Origin: an uncultured Pseudomonadota bacterium
GTDB lineage: Bacteria > Myxococcota_A > UBA796 > UBA9615
Reading direction: 5' to 3'
Length of the DNA: 21,813 nucleotides
NCBI GenBank assembly: GCA_937907595.1
Contig: CALCXL010000949.1
Coordinates: forward strand, 1 to 21,813
Shown here: one piece after another, positions 1 through 7,234 of the stretch
Numbering within the stretch: position 1 is the stretch's first letter
How the letters are laid out: the number at the start of each line of letters is the position of its first letter
Position numbers and translations under genes: made by a program
Notes under the pieces: generated by a model
What the model was told of the DNA's origin: nothing
The model's database searches: none
The model's input: the letters and a program-made list of their open reading frames with translations, nothing else

Positions 1-1819
1 TGTCGGCGAGCAGGGCTGAGCAGCAGCCGAGTCCGAACAGGAGACCCAGCGGCCGGCCGAAGACCACCCACTCCGTCGACTCTGCGCCGGCCCACTGCAC
101 CGCGGCGTGGAAGTCCATGGAGTTGGCGGGGCGCGGGCGGGTCTGGGCGAGGGCGCGCGGGTCGACGTCCATGCCGCATTGCCCACCGCCGCCGGACTCG
201 TAGCCGAGGGCTGCGAAGCCGGCATGAAAGCACTCATGCAGCACGGAGCTGTAGAAGTTCATCCAGTGGAACAGCGGGTCGTTCAAGGGCGGCGAGAAGG
301 CCGCTGACGTGAGCTGACCGAAGAGGAACACCTCGGGGTTGCTGCTTTTCGCGGCTTGCTCGTTGAACGGCGCGGGCAGACCCGCCTGGCGCAGGGAGAA
401 CAGGTAGTCCCGATCCAAGGACGGGGTCCAGCGCATGGTCTGGGCGACGTCGGCGTTGATCCGGGGCAGCAGCCAGGCACCGCGCTCCGGGCCGTCCCCC
501 AGGGAGCCGGGAGCGCCGCCCGCCCACAGCGCGCTGGAGAGCAGCACCAGGTGGTCGGCGTCCGCGGGCACGTCCAGGGTGGCCACGTAGCTCGCGAAGC
601 CGGTCGACAGAGTCCAGGTCGGGGTCGCCATGTTCCAGTAGAGCCCCTGCCCCACGCCGTCGAACCAGGGGCTCCAGGGGTCGACCACCACGAAGGCGAC
701 CCGCTGCCCACCCCGGACGATGTTGGCCGTCGCCGCGCCCAGGGCCAGCTGGGGTCCCCCTCCTTCCACCGTGAAGGTCAGGCTGTCGAACCACTGGGCG
801 TTGATGCGCATGAGGTCGATCGCCAGCATGATCTCCGTCTGCTGGGAGAGGATCGCCCCGGGAGCGCTGATCTCCGGAATGCCCGTTCCGTGGCGGATCC
901 AGTGGCTGCGGTAGCTGGTCCAGGGCGAGTTGGGCACGGGCTCGGCACACTTCTTCGGTGCTCCGTAGAGCCACCAGCGCGCCAGGAACATCCGCCACCA
1001 GGGGTTGCGCTCCCCGTCCTCGGCCCGGTCGAAGGACGCCGGCTCGAACAGGTAGCCGCGGTCGGGCTCGGGCCACGCGGACTCGAGATGAGATGCTGCC
1101 TGACCGTGTTCGATGACCCAGCGCACGCGCTCCTGGTAGCTGGGGTACTGGGGCGCGTCGGCCGTCTGGAGCAGGGGAAAGGCGTTCGTTGTCACGTCGC
1201 CGGGCGGGCCGAAGGACAGGCCGTCGCTGCACGGGCGACCCAGGTGCATGGCGGGGAGGGGCCGGTAGTGGCGGATGAGGCGCTGCCTGGACCGCAGGGT
1301 CGCCTCGGGCTCCGACCAGGGGGGGAGGCTGGGCTCGGCAGCTGCCTTCGAGGGGGCCGAGCTGACCTGGCCCCGCTGGCCTGGCCGGTCCGGTCCCAGA
1401 GCGGCCAGCATGCGCTTCACGACGAAGGGTGCCATGGCGGGGTAGGGGGCGTCCTTCGCCGCGTCCCCAGGTCCGGAAGCGTGGCTCTTGCGCTTCCCTC
1501 CGGGCAGCTGCTGGCCGCGAGGGGGCCGGAGTGGGGTCTTGCGCGCATCCGGTACGTCGGGGAGCAGGTCCAGTCGGGGGAGCACCTCGGATCCTTCGAG
1601 GCCCAGCAGCCGCAGAACGGTCGCACCCGGTGCCCGCGCGGCCTCCGAGTCCAACGCTGGTTGCAGATCAGTCCACCGCCCTCCCCGGGCCCTTGCACCT
1701 TGGGAGGGCAGGCGATCCGGCACGGCTCCGGCGATCGTGTGGGGTGGATCCATGGGGGACCGGTCCGCGGTGCCGCAACCGCACCCGGTCTGACCCGAAA
1801 GCGGCTCGGCGTCGATCAT
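1..1819 (-). CDS. HExxH zinc-metallopeptidase-like protein (3' end beyond window)
   Basis: The frame is open on the minus strand from an ATG at 1819 to the left edge, about 606 codons without a stop, so the C-terminus is missing. It begins MIDAEPLSGQTGCGCG, with no hydrophobic signal, followed by a Pro/Arg/Gly-rich low-complexity stretch of roughly 150 residues and then an ordered Trp-rich region. The catalytic-type motif HECFH lies at 224-238 (about residue 528), followed by GYESGGGG, where the Glu could be a third zinc ligand of gluzincin type. The gene to its right (4266-2286) has the same layout, the same Cys-Gly-Cys N-terminus and its HExxH at nearly the same distance from the start; a shared LSxxxxIxxAIxLM-like helix supports paralogy. 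It lies 77 bp downstream of the MopE-motif lipoprotein gene. The start is chosen by analogy to the paralogue; its ribosome site is weak, and 1753 or 1435 are alternatives. Peptidase activity is inferred from the motif only. Confidence 0.75.
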   Translation of the reverse strand, partial: MIDAEPLSGQTGCGCGTADRSPMDPPHTIAGAVPDRLPSQGARARGGRWTDLQPALDSEAARAPGATVLRLLGLEGSEVLPRLDLLPDVPDARKTPLRPPRGQQLPGGKRKSHASGPGDAAKDAPYPAMAPFVVKRMLAALGPDRPGQRGQVSSAPSKAAAEPSLPPWSEPEATLRSRQRLIRHYRPLPAMHLGRPCSDGLSFGPPGDVTTNAFPLLQTADAPQYPSYQERVRWVIEHGQAASHLESAWPEPDRGYLFEPASFDRAEDGERNPWWRMFLARWWLYGAPKKCAEPVPNSPWTSYRSHWIRHGTGIPEISAPGAILSQQTEIMLAIDLMRINAQWFDSLTFTVEGGGPQLALGAATANIVRGGQRVAFVVVDPWSPWFDGVGQGLYWNMATPTWTLSTGFASYVATLDVPADADHLVLLSSALWAGGAPGSLGDGPERGAWLLPRINADVAQTMRWTPSLDRDYLFSLRQAGLPAPFNEQAAKSSNPEVFLFGQLTSAAFSPPLNDPLFHWMNFYSSVLHECFHAGFAALGYESGGGGQCGMDVDPRALAQTRPRPANSMDFHAAVQWAGAESTEWVVFGRPLGLLFGLGCCSALLAD

Positions 1820-1896
1820 CTTGGGCCCGCCACAGGTGCTCGGAGAAGCAGGGCGGGACCGGTCCTTGCAGGACGTCTGCGTGGGGGCCTCCTTCA

Positions 1897-2289
1897 TCAT
1901 GGGGCGATCCGCTGTCGCGGCGTGCTCAGGTACCGCGCGCATTCCGGGTCCTCCCGGTCGATGCCTTGGATGCAGTTGTTGTCGATGCCGTCGAAGCAAT
2001 GCTCCGGCGCCCCGCGGTGAACGGCGGGGTCGGTGTCGTCGCAGTCCGACTTCCACTCGTCGACGCCTGAAAACCACTCTCCCATGCAGTACACGAAGCT
2101 TGTCTCAATCAGCCGGTCAAGCTGCGGGACCCTGTAGCCATCACCATCGGCGTCCACGCTGGGATAGCACGACGCGCGGTAGGGCTCGCAAGCCGTGGCG
2201 GCGAGTCCGAGCACAAGGAGGCCGAGCAGAGTGGTTCCAGCCCTGGCCGCTGACACCGATCGGTGGATCGCGCTGCTGCGCTGCCTCAC
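1897..2289 (-). CDS. Lipoprotein with MopE-like metal-binding motif
   Basis: A 130-residue protein starts at GTG 2289. An arginine-rich n-region and a hydrophobic stretch (about 19-31) lead to the lipobox LAATAC, so Cys34 should be lipidated. The mature part has the pattern DADGDGY, then DCDDTDP, then a GAPEHCFDGIDNNC block, which is the signature of the MopE-type putative metal-binding motif (Pfam Cu-binding_MopE family), common in surface proteins of myxobacteria. Residues about 43-113 are one such unit, with acidic loops and paired cysteines. The GTG overlaps the TGA of the upstream HExxH gene (GTGA, 2286-2289). A strong AGGAGGAA ribosome site lies inside that gene's end, so the two should be translationally coupled. 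Its place between two HExxH paralogues suggests an envelope partner of them, for instance a metal-binding or anchoring subunit; that role is inference. Confidence 0.88.
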   Translation of the reverse strand: MRQRSSAIHRSVSAARAGTTLLGLLVLGLAATACEPYRASCYPSVDADGDGYRVPQLDRLIETSFVYCMGEWFSGVDEWKSDCDDTDPAVHRGAPEHCFDGIDNNCIQGIDREDPECARYLSTPRQRIAP

Positions 2290-3566
2290 GGGTCTTCCTC
2301 CTCAGGGCAGGGGCTCGCACTGTCTTCCTCCCCGGGTGGAAGCAAGTAGCCGGTCTCCCCCACAGAATCAGACTCCCTGCAGTTCTCTCGCCAAGCCGCA
2401 TCGTCGGCGATTCTCAACTCGTGCGCCATCCCCCATCGCCATCCCCAGAGCCAGCCAGCCAGGGCCATCTTGATCCACTCCAGGACGAAGTGGCGGGTGA
2501 CTGACCCCGGCCCGCCCGCCGCGGGGTTGCCGGCGATCAAGGGCAGGGGCACCACGGGGTGCGTGGGATCGGCCAGGGTGTCGCTGTAGGTGATGAAGGA
2601 CGACCCACCCTCGTACTGGTTGCTGATCCCGGAGGGGAGCCCGAAGCAATTGGACCAGGTCTTGTGCCCGATCTCGTGGGCCAGGGTTCCGGCGAAGAGG
2701 CAAAGCACCCGCAAGGACTCGAAGCTGTGGTCGCCAGACTCGCAGGCCGCCAGGAACCGTGCGTGGTACGGCGACTTTGCGGCGGTGATCAGGTCGGGCG
2801 TGGGGCCTCCGGGTTGGAAGGAGCCGCGGAACGCCGTTCGGAGGTTCAGCTGCACCACGCCGTTGGTGCGGCTCCACCCGTTGGAGTCCGCGTCGTTGTC
2901 CACGAAGACGACGAAGATGTAGTCGTGCTCCAGATCCAGCGCGAGCGAGCGCAGGAAGTTGTCCGGGCTCTGCCGGAAGTCCAGCGTGCCGGAGCTGGGC
3001 AGCCCGGAGACGTCGAATTGGATGTCCCCGCCGCCGTAGGGATTGGCCCAGAGCGCGCCGTAGCCGCCGTAGATGAGGAAGAAGTCCGCGAAGTCGGGCA
3101 CGCCCATGTACATGAGACGGATCGCCGCGATGACGGCGTCGCGCGTTGACAGCTCCCAGGGGTTGGTGGGCACGGTGTCGTAGGACCCGTCGGGATAGCG
3201 CACGCTGTGTTCGCCCGTACGCTTGTACGCGACGCGCCCCACCACCTCCCAGTCGCCAGGATCCCCCGCTCCTGCGGGGCTCAGGTCTGGGACCGCGGCG
3301 TCGAAGGCCTGTTGCCACGACTCCGCGGTCGCCGGGTCGGCGAGCAGATCCGCGAGGTTGTGCACCGGCAGCCCCGTGGGCCAGACGGCTCGAGGGTCCA
3401 TCCAGGTGGCTTCGCTCCACGTGAAGTAGCGGCACAGAAGCGTCCACGCGTAGCTGTGCGCGCTCTGGCTGTAGCTGATCGGCCCCGTCGGCCGGGGGCA
3501 TGAGACCGGGATCTGGGCGTTGCCCGACGTCCCCGCCACGCAGTCGCTGAAGGACTCAGGCCACAT
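2286..3566 (-). CDS. HExxH zinc-metallopeptidase-like protein, catalytic part (3' segment of a frameshifted gene)
   Basis: This frame carries the conserved C-terminal part of the upstream paralogue. Clear protein-like sequence begins near VESMWPES at about 3560-3575 and runs to TGA at 2286. The motif HEIGH (2664-2678) is followed about 17 residues later by NQYEGG, whose Glu is a candidate third zinc ligand. A Trp-rich hydrophobic helix (WIKMALAGWLWGWRWG) and an acidic Pro/Glu tail ending PCPEEEDP follow. An ATG at 3566 with a GAGGG element 8 nt upstream could start a separate protein of 426 residues. However, the single-frame paralogue at 1819-1 matches the sum of this segment and the 5' segment (4266-3556), so one gene broken by a +1-type frameshift is more likely. 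Its stop overlaps the start of the lipoprotein gene. The substrate is unknown. Confidence 0.8.
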   Translation of the reverse strand: MWPESFSDCVAGTSGNAQIPVSCPRPTGPISYSQSAHSYAWTLLCRYFTWSEATWMDPRAVWPTGLPVHNLADLLADPATAESWQQAFDAAVPDLSPAGAGDPGDWEVVGRVAYKRTGEHSVRYPDGSYDTVPTNPWELSTRDAVIAAIRLMYMGVPDFADFFLIYGGYGALWANPYGGGDIQFDVSGLPSSGTLDFRQSPDNFLRSLALDLEHDYIFVVFVDNDADSNGWSRTNGVVQLNLRTAFRGSFQPGGPTPDLITAAKSPYHARFLAACESGDHSFESLRVLCLFAGTLAHEIGHKTWSNCFGLPSGISNQYEGGSSFITYSDTLADPTHPVVPLPLIAGNPAAGGPGSVTRHFVLEWIKMALAGWLWGWRWGMAHELRIADDAAWRENCRESDSVGETGYLLPPGEEDSASPCPEEEDP

Positions 3567-4266
3567 CGACTCGACCCTCGCGCTGGTGCGGGAGTTCCCT
3601 GCCTGGCTCCCGTGGCATGGAACGCGTGCGCTCGGGCTCCACCTCCGAGTGCGGCTCTCCCGCTCCCAGGACCATGCGGCCGCTGGCGAGCGCGAGTTCG
3701 GCGTTGGGTGCCGGCTGGCTCCTGCCCTTCGCCATGGCCCGCTGCTTCGCTTCCCGCAGCCACGATCGGTCCCGCGTCGGCCAACCGTTTGGAACGAACG
3801 TGCTCGGGGCCTCGCCCGTGGACAGCACGAGGTACGGCAAGTTCGGCACGGTGGCCCGGCAGTGCTGGACTGGAGTTCGCTTGCCGCCGTCCGGGCGCTT
3901 CGTGCGCCGACGCGTCGTGTCTGAGGGGTGCCGATCGAGCAGGATCGGGCGCCGATCCTCGCCGATTGGGGTCGTAGCCGACGCCTCGGACCAACGGTCG
4001 GCATGCAGAAGGCCGTGGTCTGACCCGGTGGGAAGGGTGAGAATTGCGGTCGGCCGCAGCTCCAGCCGATGAGCCAAGATCGGCTCTCGCCCTGCCTCAA
4101 GGTCGGTTGTCTGCTCGCTGAGCGCCTGCGGGCGTTGACCGCACGGCGTCGGCGCCGCCTGAGATCGGCGCCCCTCCATCAACTCGCTCGGAGGGCCAAG
4201 CCCGCCGCTGCAACCGCAAGCGGCAGCCTCATCCGATTGGAGATCTCCCTCGTGACCGTCGAGCAT
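3556..4266 (-). CDS. N-terminal segment of the frameshifted HExxH protein
   Basis: A 236-codon frame begins at ATG 4266, preceded by a very strong GGGGGGAGGA ribosome site 8 nt away, which decides the start over the upstream ATG at 4323. It begins MLDGHEGDLQSDEAAACGCS, matching the paralogue's MIDAEPLSGQTGCGCG in layout: Met, Leu/Ile, Asp, a short acidic leader, then Cys-Gly-Cys. A Thr/Arg/Pro-rich linker follows, then VPNLPYLVLSTGE and a region with WLREAKQRAMAK, which correspond to APFVVKRMLAAL and LRSRQRLIRHY in the paralogue. The frame stops at TGA 3556, 11 bp after the alternative ATG (3566) of the catalytic segment. No signal peptide or membrane helix is seen. It is either the front part of one frameshifted gene (preferred) or an overlapping upstream cistron. 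Confidence 0.7.
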   Translation of the reverse strand: MLDGHEGDLQSDEAAACGCSGGLGPPSELMEGRRSQAAPTPCGQRPQALSEQTTDLEAGREPILAHRLELRPTAILTLPTGSDHGLLHADRWSEASATTPIGEDRRPILLDRHPSDTTRRRTKRPDGGKRTPVQHCRATVPNLPYLVLSTGEAPSTFVPNGWPTRDRSWLREAKQRAMAKGRSQPAPNAELALASGRMVLGAGEPHSEVEPERTRSMPREPGRELPHQREGRVDVA

Positions 4267-4280
4267 CGCCTCAATCCTCC

Positions 4281-4294
4281 CCCCGCGCGCGGGG
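4281..4294. promoter_or_regulatory. GC palindrome abutting the ribosome site of the HExxH gene
   Basis: A perfect 14-bp palindrome (four C, three GC, four G) directly precedes the GGAGGA ribosome site of the gene starting at 4266. On the transcript, a further CCCC run 5' of it could pair with the G-rich ribosome site. It may hide the site in the leader between the small protein gene and this one, or it may be a chance GC-rich palindrome. Confidence 0.3.
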
Positions 4295-4342
4295 TGGGGC
4301 AAGCCAAACCGACTCGCCGCCACCCGACGCGACTTCAGGCCG

Positions 4343-4735
4343 TCAGTCCTTCAGCACCAGGTCGATGGAGAACCCGATCTCCTCGCCGCTGCCGCCGGTG
4401 AACGACCAGTCGGTCACCGCCCAGCGGAGGTAGCGCGCGAAGCGCTCGGAGATCTCGAGCTGGATGTCGCCCGTGGGGTCGTTGAAGTTGATGGTGTATT
4501 CGAGATCCGCGCCCGAGGTGCCGGGAACCGCGATGTACTCCTCCTCCTTGTTCTCCGTCGCCGTCTGGATCTGGATGGTCACGGTGCCGCCGGACGGTGC
4601 GCCGGCGATGCCCGTCAGCCGCAGCCGGGCGGCCACGTACTTGTACGCACCAACGTCCGCGGCGAAGTTGAGGTCCTGCGTGGTTCCCTCGGCCTTGGCC
4701 TTGGCCCCCTTTTCGAGCGTCATCTTGGCAGCCAT
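4343..4735 (-). CDS. Small beta-rich protein of unknown function
   Basis: The chosen start is ATG 4735 (MAAKMTLEKGAKAKAEG), with GGGAG 8 nt upstream, giving 130 residues; the longer frame to 4840 adds sequence that does not look coding. After a Lys-rich N-terminus the protein alternates hydrophobic and polar residues in strands such as TVTIQIQTATENKEEEYIAV and LEYTINFND, then ends EIGFSIDLVLKD. There is no cysteine, signal peptide or membrane helix. The pattern suggests a single beta-sandwich domain, as in structural or carbohydrate-binding-like modules, but I do not recognise a family. It lies 76 bp upstream of the HExxH gene on the same strand and is likely the first gene of that transcription unit, because a TACAAT box lies 67 bp upstream of its start. 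Confidence 0.82.
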   Translation of the reverse strand: MAAKMTLEKGAKAKAEGTTQDLNFAADVGAYKYVAARLRLTGIAGAPSGGTVTIQIQTATENKEEEYIAVPGTSGADLEYTINFNDPTGDIQLEISERFARYLRWAVTDWSFTGGSGEEIGFSIDLVLKD

Positions 4736-4801
4736 GAAAGCACTCCCGTCGGACGTCGCCGCAGCGAGTCCGGATCTGTGGTCCGCTTGCGCAGGACCCT
4801 G

Positions 4802-4807
4802 ATTGTA
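4802..4807 (-). promoter_or_regulatory. -10 box (TACAAT) for the 4735-1 gene block
   Basis: TACAAT on the minus strand differs from the sigma-70 -10 consensus at one base and stands out in GC-rich DNA. It lies 67 nt upstream of the ATG at 4735. No good -35 hexamer is seen at the usual 16-18 bp distance, so an activator may be needed. Confidence 0.45.
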
Positions 4808-4881
4808 CGAGGGTGACGCCAAGCTGCGCCGTTCCCCCACCCCACCGGCGACCCGATGTCAGCCAGCCCCAGGAGCCTACG

Positions 4882-4916
4882 CTTGACTTGGGGGGGGGCA
4901 AGTTCCGCGCCAAGTT
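4882..4916. repeat. Cluster of CTTG/CAAG half-sites around a G9 run
   Basis: CTTG occurs twice, 5 bp apart (4882-4885 and 4887-4890), then nine G, then CAAGTT twice, 12 bp apart (4899-4904 and 4911-4916). ACTTG and CAAGT form an inverted repeat around the G-run. It could be an operator upstream of the leftward block, about 75 bp beyond the TACAAT box, but no regulator is identified. Confidence 0.3.
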
Positions 4917-5101
4917 TACCGCTGATCTCTTGGCAATCGAGGCGACGTCAACGGGTTGGTCTCTCCTCGGACCACACCCCGTCCACATCCGGTCGCAGCG
5001 TCCCCCACCCGCTCCAGCCAGACCCCGTTCCTGGCCCTCCTCGCCGCTGGAACACGTCGACGTCGCCGCGACGCTGGTGGCTGAGCCCAGCCCCCCCACC
5101 C

Positions 5102-7108
5102 TCAATCCAACCGCAGCCGCCCCCGGTGCTCGTCGCTCAGGTCCTCGCTCCACCGCTCCAACAACAGCGCCCGCGACTCCGGCAGGAGCTGCAGCAGCAG
5201 GCGGGGCAGGGCCGTGCCCAGGGTCGTCGGCGCCAGGCGGATCGACAGCCTGGCCGCCCGGCTCCACAGCTCCATCTCGTCGCGCAGGGCCGACGTGTCC
5301 CCCGACTTGCGCGCCGCCACCGCGTTGGCCAGGGCGTCGTCCACCAGGGCCATGCAGGCGTCGTCGTCCAGGGGGTTGAGGTCCATGCCCCGGGGGTCGA
5401 TGCGGCCCTTCGTCGCCGGGAACAGCCCCTCGAAGCCCTCGGTGAACTGCCGGTGCATCTCCACCACCGGCGCCAGCAGCTCCGGCCAGGGCACGCGCAG
5501 CCGCTCCTGAAGCTCCGTCGGCACCGGCAGGGCGGCCGGGTTGGAGCAGAGCAGCCCCGCCTCGTCGGACGCCAGATCCGCCGCCTGCAGCACCGGCAGC
5601 AAGGAGGCCGCCCGCTCGTGCAGGAGCTGCCGGAAGGCCAGGTGCGCCAGCCGCGCGCGGGACACCGGGCAGTCCGCCGCCGCCAGCGCGTGCAGCACGA
5701 AGGGGGTGACGATGTTGGGCTTGTCGTCCGGCTCCGGCCCCGCCACCGCCGCGCCCAGCAGCTGCCGCGCGTGCTGGCTGTGGGGGTGATCGGCGCCCAG
5801 GGTCCGCTCCAGGACGTCGGCGCAGTGCTCCAGCAACGCCAGCCCCTCCTCCCGCCGCCCCTGCCGCAGCAGGACCAGCGCCAGGCTCATCTCGGTGACC
5901 GCCGAGGAGGGGTGGTCCCGCCCGCCGAACAGCGCCTCCTCCTGCTCCAGCGCGTCGCGCAGCAGCATCGCCGCCTCCCCCAATTCGCCCGCGCTCTGGT
6001 GCAGGCTGGCCAGCTGGTGCAGCGTCGCCGCGCGCAGGGGGTGGGGGCCGGGTGGGAAGAGCCGATCCAGCCAGCGCCGGTTGTCGTCGAAGCAGCGGCG
6101 GGCCTCGTCGTGGCGACCCTGGCTGTGCGCGATGCTGCCCAGCAGGTGCCGGCTGGCCACCACGTCGGGGTGCAGCTCCGTCGCCCAGAGCCGCTGCTGG
6201 ATCCGCCGCCCCGCCTGCACCGAGGCGTGCGCCACCGCGTGCTGCCCCCGGTGCTGCAGCAGCTGCCCCTGCACCGCCAGCAGGCGCGCCATGGCCGGGT
6301 GCTCGCCCAGGCCCGCGCCGCGCAGCCCCTCCATGGCCCGGTCCAGCAGATCGGAGGCCTCCTCCTCCTCGCCCGCCCCCAGAGCAAGCTCCGCCAGCGC
6401 CACCTGGGCCTCGGCCACGCTCCGGTGGGGCCCGTCGTGCAGGCGATGCAGCGTCCGCAGCGCGGCGCGCAGGTAGTCGCGGGCCGCGTCCGATCGCCCC
6501 CGCGCGGCCAGGATCCGACCCAGCAGCACCTGGCTCTGGGCTTTGCGCTCGGGCTCCGCGGCGGGCCAGGTCTCCAGGGCGCGGCGGGCCAGGCGCTCGG
6601 CGGCGTCGAGCCCTCCCTCGGTGAGGCGGGCCTCGGCCTGCAGGTCGGTGATGGCGGCGGCCTGGGATCGACCCTCCACCAGCCGGGCGCCCTGGGCGGC
6701 CCAGCGACGGGCGACGTCGACGTGCCCCAGATCCAGCGCCCAGCGCGCAGCCCGTCGCCAGCCTTCGAAGGAGGGGCGCCGCTTGAGCCCGCGCAGGATC
6801 GGCCCCAGCACCAGCCCCGCGTGGGGCCAGGGGGGCGGGGTGGGGGGCAGCAGGTCGGGGTCGGCGGCGGGCCCCTCGGAGAAGGCGCGCAGGTCCAGCA
6901 CCGTCGGCGTCGGCGCCCGGGGGTCCAGCAGGGCCGCCTCCACGGTGCGCTGGCTCCCCCCGCTGGAGCGCGGCTCCCGGCGGCCTCCCTCGCTCCGCGC
7001 CCAGAGCAGGCGCAGCGCGTCGTGGGCGTCGTCGACGATGGGATCCACGAAGCTCCGACGCCGGGCGGCGTCCACGAGGGCGGCGTAGGTCGACTCGGCG
7101 GCGGGCAT
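5102..7108 (-). CDS. Tetratricopeptide-repeat protein, kinesin-light-chain-like repeats
   Basis: A 668-residue protein starts at ATG 7108; longer upstream frames are non-coding overhang. The N-terminal 110 residues are Arg/Pro/Ala-rich. From about residue 110 to 455 there are helix-turn-helix TPR units with LLG..A...G....A pattern. His-Pro pairs recur at about residues 270, 313, 356, 399 and 441, a 42-43-residue period typical of kinesin-light-chain-type TPRs (TPR_10/TPR_12). The last 200 residues form a separate helical domain with a Leu/Arg-rich end (LLLQLLPESRALLLERWSED) and no enzyme motif I can name. There is no signal peptide, so it is probably a cytoplasmic scaffold for protein contacts. 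It is divergent from the bestrophin gene, with a TAGACT box 7 nt before the start. The function is unknown. Confidence 0.9.
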   Translation of the reverse strand: MPAAESTYAALVDAARRRSFVDPIVDDAHDALRLLWARSEGGRREPRSSGGSQRTVEAALLDPRAPTPTVLDLRAFSEGPAADPDLLPPTPPPWPHAGLVLGPILRGLKRRPSFEGWRRAARWALDLGHVDVARRWAAQGARLVEGRSQAAAITDLQAEARLTEGGLDAAERLARRALETWPAAEPERKAQSQVLLGRILAARGRSDAARDYLRAALRTLHRLHDGPHRSVAEAQVALAELALGAGEEEEASDLLDRAMEGLRGAGLGEHPAMARLLAVQGQLLQHRGQHAVAHASVQAGRRIQQRLWATELHPDVVASRHLLGSIAHSQGRHDEARRCFDDNRRWLDRLFPPGPHPLRAATLHQLASLHQSAGELGEAAMLLRDALEQEEALFGGRDHPSSAVTEMSLALVLLRQGRREEGLALLEHCADVLERTLGADHPHSQHARQLLGAAVAGPEPDDKPNIVTPFVLHALAAADCPVSRARLAHLAFRQLLHERAASLLPVLQAADLASDEAGLLCSNPAALPVPTELQERLRVPWPELLAPVVEMHRQFTEGFEGLFPATKGRIDPRGMDLNPLDDDACMALVDDALANAVAARKSGDTSALRDEMELWSRAARLSIRLAPTTLGTALPRLLLQLLPESRALLLERWSEDLSDEHRGRLRLD

Positions 7109-7115
7109 CGCGGGC

Positions 7116-7121
7116 AGTCTA
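7116..7121 (-). promoter_or_regulatory. TAGACT -10-like box, probable leaderless start
   Basis: TAGACT ends 7 nt before the ATG at 7108, and no Shine-Dalgarno sequence lies between. That spacing places transcription start at or next to the start codon. No clear -35 element is seen. Confidence 0.45.
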
Positions 7122-7234
7122 CGAAGGGTCCGCTCCGAGCGCGCCGTTCCCCCCCAGAGATCGCGGATCCGCGTCGTCGGCCGCGCCGCCCCTCCCGCTT
7201 GTCCTATCCTCCGCGCTCCCCGCTGGAGCCGCCC

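Larger units (their letters stand above)
4736..5101. other. Gene-free region between the small beta-rich gene and the TPR gene
   Basis: No convincing gene is present in these 366 bases; open frames here are shadows. The part near 4736-4850 should hold the promoter of the leftward gene block. The middle has a run of nine G (4890-4898) set among CTTG/CAAG repeats. The part near 4951-4982 can form an interrupted hairpin (ACGGG..TGGTC / GACCA..CCCGT) downstream of the TPR gene, with no T-run, which may act in transcript ending. A short palindrome CGTCG-CCG-CGACG lies close to the TPR gene end. Confidence 0.6.

Noticed and set aside
234..1232. 332-codon minus frame at the left edge
   Set aside because: The neighbouring minus frame, open to the window edge, reads as a real protein with HECFH; this one is Arg/Gly/Pro-rich shadow.
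356..2020. 554-codon plus-strand frame at the left
   Set aside because: Antisense to the HExxH gene, with shadow composition and no recognisable domain.
4841..5101. Possible tRNA or small RNA in the gene-free region
   Set aside because: No T-loop GTTCGA-like sequence, CCA end or cloverleaf arms could be found.
4856..7234. Long plus-strand frame ahead of the bestrophin start
   Set aside because: It is antisense to the TPR gene, has Arg/Gln/Pro-rich shadow composition, and the family N-terminus begins at 7235.
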